Assembly: GCA_027493875.1 (NCBI GenBank)
Contig: JAOSJX010000012.1
Coordinates: 310,001 to 374,000, forward strand
Source: Deltaproteobacteria bacterium
GTDB lineage: Bacteria; Lernaellota; Lernaellaia; JACKCT01
DNA: 64,000 bases
Direction of reading: 5' to 3'
In this document: in pieces, positions 60,656-64,000 of the stretch
Position numbering within the stretch: the first letter of the stretch is position 1
Layout of the letters: each line of letters starts with the position of its first letter
Made by a program: the position numbers and the translations under genes
The notes under the pieces: generated by a model
Told to the model about the DNA's origin: nothing
Database searches by the model: none
Seen by the model: only the letters and a program-made list of their open reading frames with translations

Positions 60656-63600
60656 CCGCATCCTCCACCGCCGGCGCCGTTGTCGTCGTCGCCGCCGGCC
60701 GCATCTTCGACGGTATCGTCGTCGGTCTGATCGTCGTCCGTCGTTTCGTCGTCATCGTCGTCGCCGAAATCCGGCCCAACGGTCGCCATCGGGCTGATCC
60801 GCCCGCGATGGCCCTCCCGGTCGAGCGCCGCGACCGCAAAGCGCGCCGTCGCCGGAGCATCGACGGCGACGCTCTCCGTCCGCCCGGCGACACGCGGATC
60901 GGGAATGTCCGCGATGCGTTCGGCGTCGCGGAACACGGCCGGGTCGGTCAAATCAGCCGAAGCGTCCTCGGTATAACGAATGTCGTACTCCAACGCGCGC
61001 CCGCACATCCAATCGTCGCCGGGCGCCGTGAAGCGCAAGCGCACGCGCCCGTCGTCGAGCCGCGACGCGCGCAAATCGACGATCCGCGACGGCGGCAGCG
61101 TGTCCACGCCGTAAACGCCGGTATTGCGTTCGTCGTGGTGAAAACGCCGCCAGTCGGCGTTCGGCTCGCCGTGCGGGCACGACGGCCCGAACGTGTCCCA
61201 CGCGTACAGCGTTCCCTCGCGCGTGTGCGCGACGATCTCGAGGAAACCGTCGCCGTCCATGTCGCCGATCGCGGGCGGCGCCAGCGTCCACTTCTGCGTG
61301 TACTTCCGGCCACCCCGCCGGTTCCGAGCCGTCCTCCGAGAAAGCGTGGATGAGAAAACCGCCCGTGCCCACGATCGCCTCGCGCCGGCCGTCGCCGTCC
61401 AGATCCGCGGACACCGCGGACGCCAGCATGGGGATATCGTCGATCTCCTCGGACAAAAGCGCGTCGTGCGGCGCGGAGGAATCGTACGCCGCGAGTTTGG
61501 AGCTCTCCAGTTGAAAACCGGTTTCGTCCAGACGCAGCGCCCCGGTCACCGGCATCAACGCGCGCGGCGCCAAGCCGTCCGCCACGGCGGACAACGACGG
61601 CGAACTCACCGCCGCGATCCCGCCGCCGCCGGACAGCGAGCCCACCGTGACGCCGCCGTGCGCGTAGCGGATGAAACCGGGCATCCAACCGGTGACGCCG
61701 TAGAAGATCGTCGATCCCGCCGCGTCCGTGCGGATGGCCGGCGACGACACGGCGCCCGTGATCCACGCGATGGGAATCAGGCCGCCGAGCGGGGACGTGA
61801 CCTTCGCGGGCCATCCCGGAAGAAACGGGCCGCCCTCGTGTTCCGTGCCGTCGTGATAGATCGCATAGACGCGCGAGGTCCCGCCCGCGCACGCCTCGTT
61901 GGACGCGACCACCACCGACGGGCGCTCCGCGATCGCCGGATCGTCGTGGTTCGGGTCGAGAACGGCCGCCGCCGGCGTGCCCACAATCGGCGCCGGAAAA
62001 TCGAAACCGTCGCAGACGGCGTTCTCGGAAACGAGACCGTCGTCCGAGCGCGCGAGAACCGGCCAACCGGGAAGGAGTTCCGGCAAACCTTTGCCTTCCG
62101 CGCCGAACGTCCAGGCGTAAACTTTTTTCGTCCATACCCGCGACGATGATATCCAGCGCGCCGTCGCCGTCGAGATCGGCCAGGACGGGGAGAGAGAAAT
62201 CCATTGCCGAACGCGTACGAAAACGCGCTGTCGTTCGGCGCCGGATCGGAGCCCACCGGAAATCCCGGAAGCACCGGATCGCCGCCCGCCGCCAACAACG
62301 GGTTTATGACGTACACCAATCCGCGCGTCGTCGCGGCGACGATTTCCGGGAGGCCGTCGTTGGCGATGTCGCCGACGGCGAGCGACGCGAAAATCGTATC
62401 GCGCTGCCACGGGCTGTCGCCGGAAAGGTCAATGGGAAAACCGGCGAGCGGTTGCCACGTCAACGTTTCGTTGTCGTGCTTGAACGCTTCCACCTTGCCC
62501 GCGCCCGTTCCAAACACGATTTCGAGCCGCCCGTCCGGCGCCCCGTCTAAATCGTAAAGAATCGGCGCGGACTCACCCGACGCGCCCACGTGAATCGGAA
62601 ACCCCGGAACCAAACCACGTCCCGGCTCGCGGTCCGCGCGGACGCTGATCGCCTTGCGCGCCTCGCCGAAGACCGCGCCGTCGCCGGGATCGTACGACGC
62701 GCGCACGCGCAGCGTCACGTCGAAATCATAGCGCGTCCGCACCGGCTTCGCGGCCCACGACATCGGAAAGTAAACGTCCAGACGCACATCCGCGAGCGGC
62801 CCCGAATGCGGTCCCGTCAACGTGCCGGTCGTCACGGTTGCAAATTCGTCCTCGCGCGGCTGGCGGCCCCGCGCGACTTCGACGGTGTACGCCAGCGGGT
62901 ACGTCCGCGCGCTGACGTCGGCTTCGACGTCGATCGCCGTTTCCACCGCGGGATCGAACGTCGTCCACCACCGCGGACTCGTCACGCGCACCGCCGGCGG
63001 AATCCGCGCCGGCAGCCCGAAGTCCGGATCGCCCAGCGCGCGCACCGCCTTCTCCAGATCGGGACGGCCGTAGCCGAAGTGCTCGTCGTACCCTTCGATG
63101 CACCCGCCCGCCAGCGTCGAAATCGCCGCGCAGCGGTTTTGAATGTCGTAGGCCGTCATCGTGAGAAGCTGGCGCGCTTCCTCCGCGGACAGGTCGATGC
63201 CGAGCTCCTCCGCCCGCGAAAAGATCAACCCCATCATCCCCGACGAGCTTCCGGCACCTTCCGACGAACACCCCGTGTCGGACGGAATCGCGATCTCCAC
63301 GTGCGCGCCGTAGTTCGTGCACGGCCCTTCAAGGAAGGCGATCGATTCGAGATTGAAATTTCCAATCAGGTCCACCGGCGGAAACGCGAAGGTCGTTTTC
63401 AGGGCGATCACGTCCTCGCCCGCGGACGGCATCCAGTGGTGATACGTCATCTCGTCGCCGGACACGGCCATGGTGACCGCGCCGTTTTCGTAGGCGTCCT
63501 GGAAAGCCCGATGGTCCTCTTCCGAGTAGGAAAAATTCACGCCCGCGAAACTCATCACCCGCGCGCCCATCGACGACGCGTACCGCGCCGCCGCCGCCAG

Positions 63601-64000
63601 CGGGCCGTAATCGTACACGAGCCCCGGCGACGCGCGCAGCGGCAGGATGCGGCAATGTGGGCAGACGCCGGGGGCGCTGCCGATGCCGTTGTCGCCCGCG
63701 GAAGCGGCTTGCACCGCGCGGCCGTGGCCGTGCGTGCCGTCCGGGAGATCCTCGTCGCCGAGACCCAGGTTCGCTCCGCGCCAGAAATCCCAACCGGCGA
63801 TGTCGTCCACGAGCGCGTTGCCGTCTTCGTCCACGCCGTTCGAAAATGCGTCGATGAGATCCTGCGCGGAATAGGGCGGTCCTCCGGAGAGGCGGTCGTC
63901 CGTGGCGTAGTCGTCCACGTCGAACCGGCCGTCGCCGTTGCAATCGTAGTCGGCGCACGGCTCGCCGCCGTCGTTCGGCAGCGGAAGCTCGCCCGCGTTC
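60649..64000 (-). CDS. Second subtilase-like FG-GAP/VCBS protein with Asp-rich linker and GCGC end (partial, frameshifted)
   Basis: The N-terminus lies beyond the right edge; over 1100 residues are present, with shifts near 62190-62210, 62130 and 61300. The visible start has DCNGDGRFDVDDYATDDRLS and a S8-like region: GTHGHGRAVQAASAGDNGI (His), RVMSFAGVNFSYSEEDH (Asn region) and CSSEGAGSSSGMMGLIFSRA, where a Ser sits at the position empty in the paralogue at 29335. FG-GAP/VCBS units follow (DLDGAPDGRLEIVFGTGAG, DIANDGLPEIVAATTRG, DLDGDGRREAIVGTGG, DMDGDGFLEIVAHTREG). The end is an Asp/Thr-rich linker and GAGGGGCGC. Large surface or secreted protein; protease activity is possible but cannot be confirmed without the catalytic Asp region. 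Confidence 0.72.

Noticed and set aside
61193..62149. Long plus-strand open frames opposite the FG-GAP protein
   Set aside because: They have Arg- and His-rich composition typical of the antisense of Asp-rich high-GC genes and carry no recognisable motif.

Overview
The window is 64 kb of high-GC bacterial DNA that looks like a contig from an uncultured Gram-negative lineage. It carries many lipoprotein signal sequences, membrane-bound multihaem c-type cytochromes, numerous B12-type radical SAM enzymes, and large secreted FG-GAP/VCBS-repeat proteins with Asp-rich linkers and Cys-Gly-Cys ends. This repertoire recalls environmental relatives of the former Deltaproteobacteria, but the sequence does not fix the taxonomy. 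More than half of the genes carry one or more single-base frameshifts. Many lie in or beside homopolymers, and shifts often cancel nearby, so I read most of them as residual sequencing indels and annotate each gene across them.

Layout. (1) 1-9.7 kb is mostly housekeeping: the end of a GGDEF protein, a PAS sensor kinase, peptide deformylase (def), a pRiA4b ORF-3-like gene whose stop codon is the insertion point of an IS630-type element, a PA0069-type radical SAM protein, fmt, rsmB, an NnrS-like membrane protein, rpe and tRNA-Pro(CGG) with a terminator. (2) 9.7-29.3 kb holds three paralogous pairs, each a membrane-anchored three-CxxCH cytochrome next to a lipoprotein of about 1000 residues. A GH5 hydrolase, a ferredoxin-NADP reductase, a membrane/TPR protein and a crotonase lie between them. 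The third pair is in an apparent operon behind a subtilase-like FG-GAP protein and ends with a small lipoprotein. (3) 32.8-53.6 kb is one long minus-strand run: seven cobalamin-type radical SAM genes, three paralogous membrane plus beta-propeller proteins, a GT39-like glycosyltransferase, a flavin-dependent halogenase-like protein, an SRPBCC protein, a SAM methyltransferase and an iodotyrosine-deiodinase-like nitroreductase. In its middle sits a compact unit with a near-consensus promoter, a 22-codon Pro/Arg-rich ORF, a stable hairpin and an intrinsic terminator, which resembles an attenuator or a stand-alone microprotein gene. (4) 53.6-58.6 kb has a regulatory-looking intergenic region (palindromes, promoter, structured leader) followed by a beta-helix protein, a protein with a CHAP-like end and a lipoprotein. 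(5) 58.6-64 kb has a GT2 glycosyltransferase, a dienelactone hydrolase, a YbaK-type deacylase and a second subtilase-like FG-GAP protein running off the end.

How it may work together (inference). The cytochrome/lipoprotein pairs look like repeated versions of one membrane-to-surface redox module. The radical SAM region looks like a biosynthetic locus for an unknown modified lipid, glycan or small molecule, because it combines B12 radical SAM chemistry, flavin halogenase-like chemistry, methylation, a polyprenyl-linked glycosyltransferase type and membrane sensor-like propeller proteins. Neither assignment is proved by the sequence.
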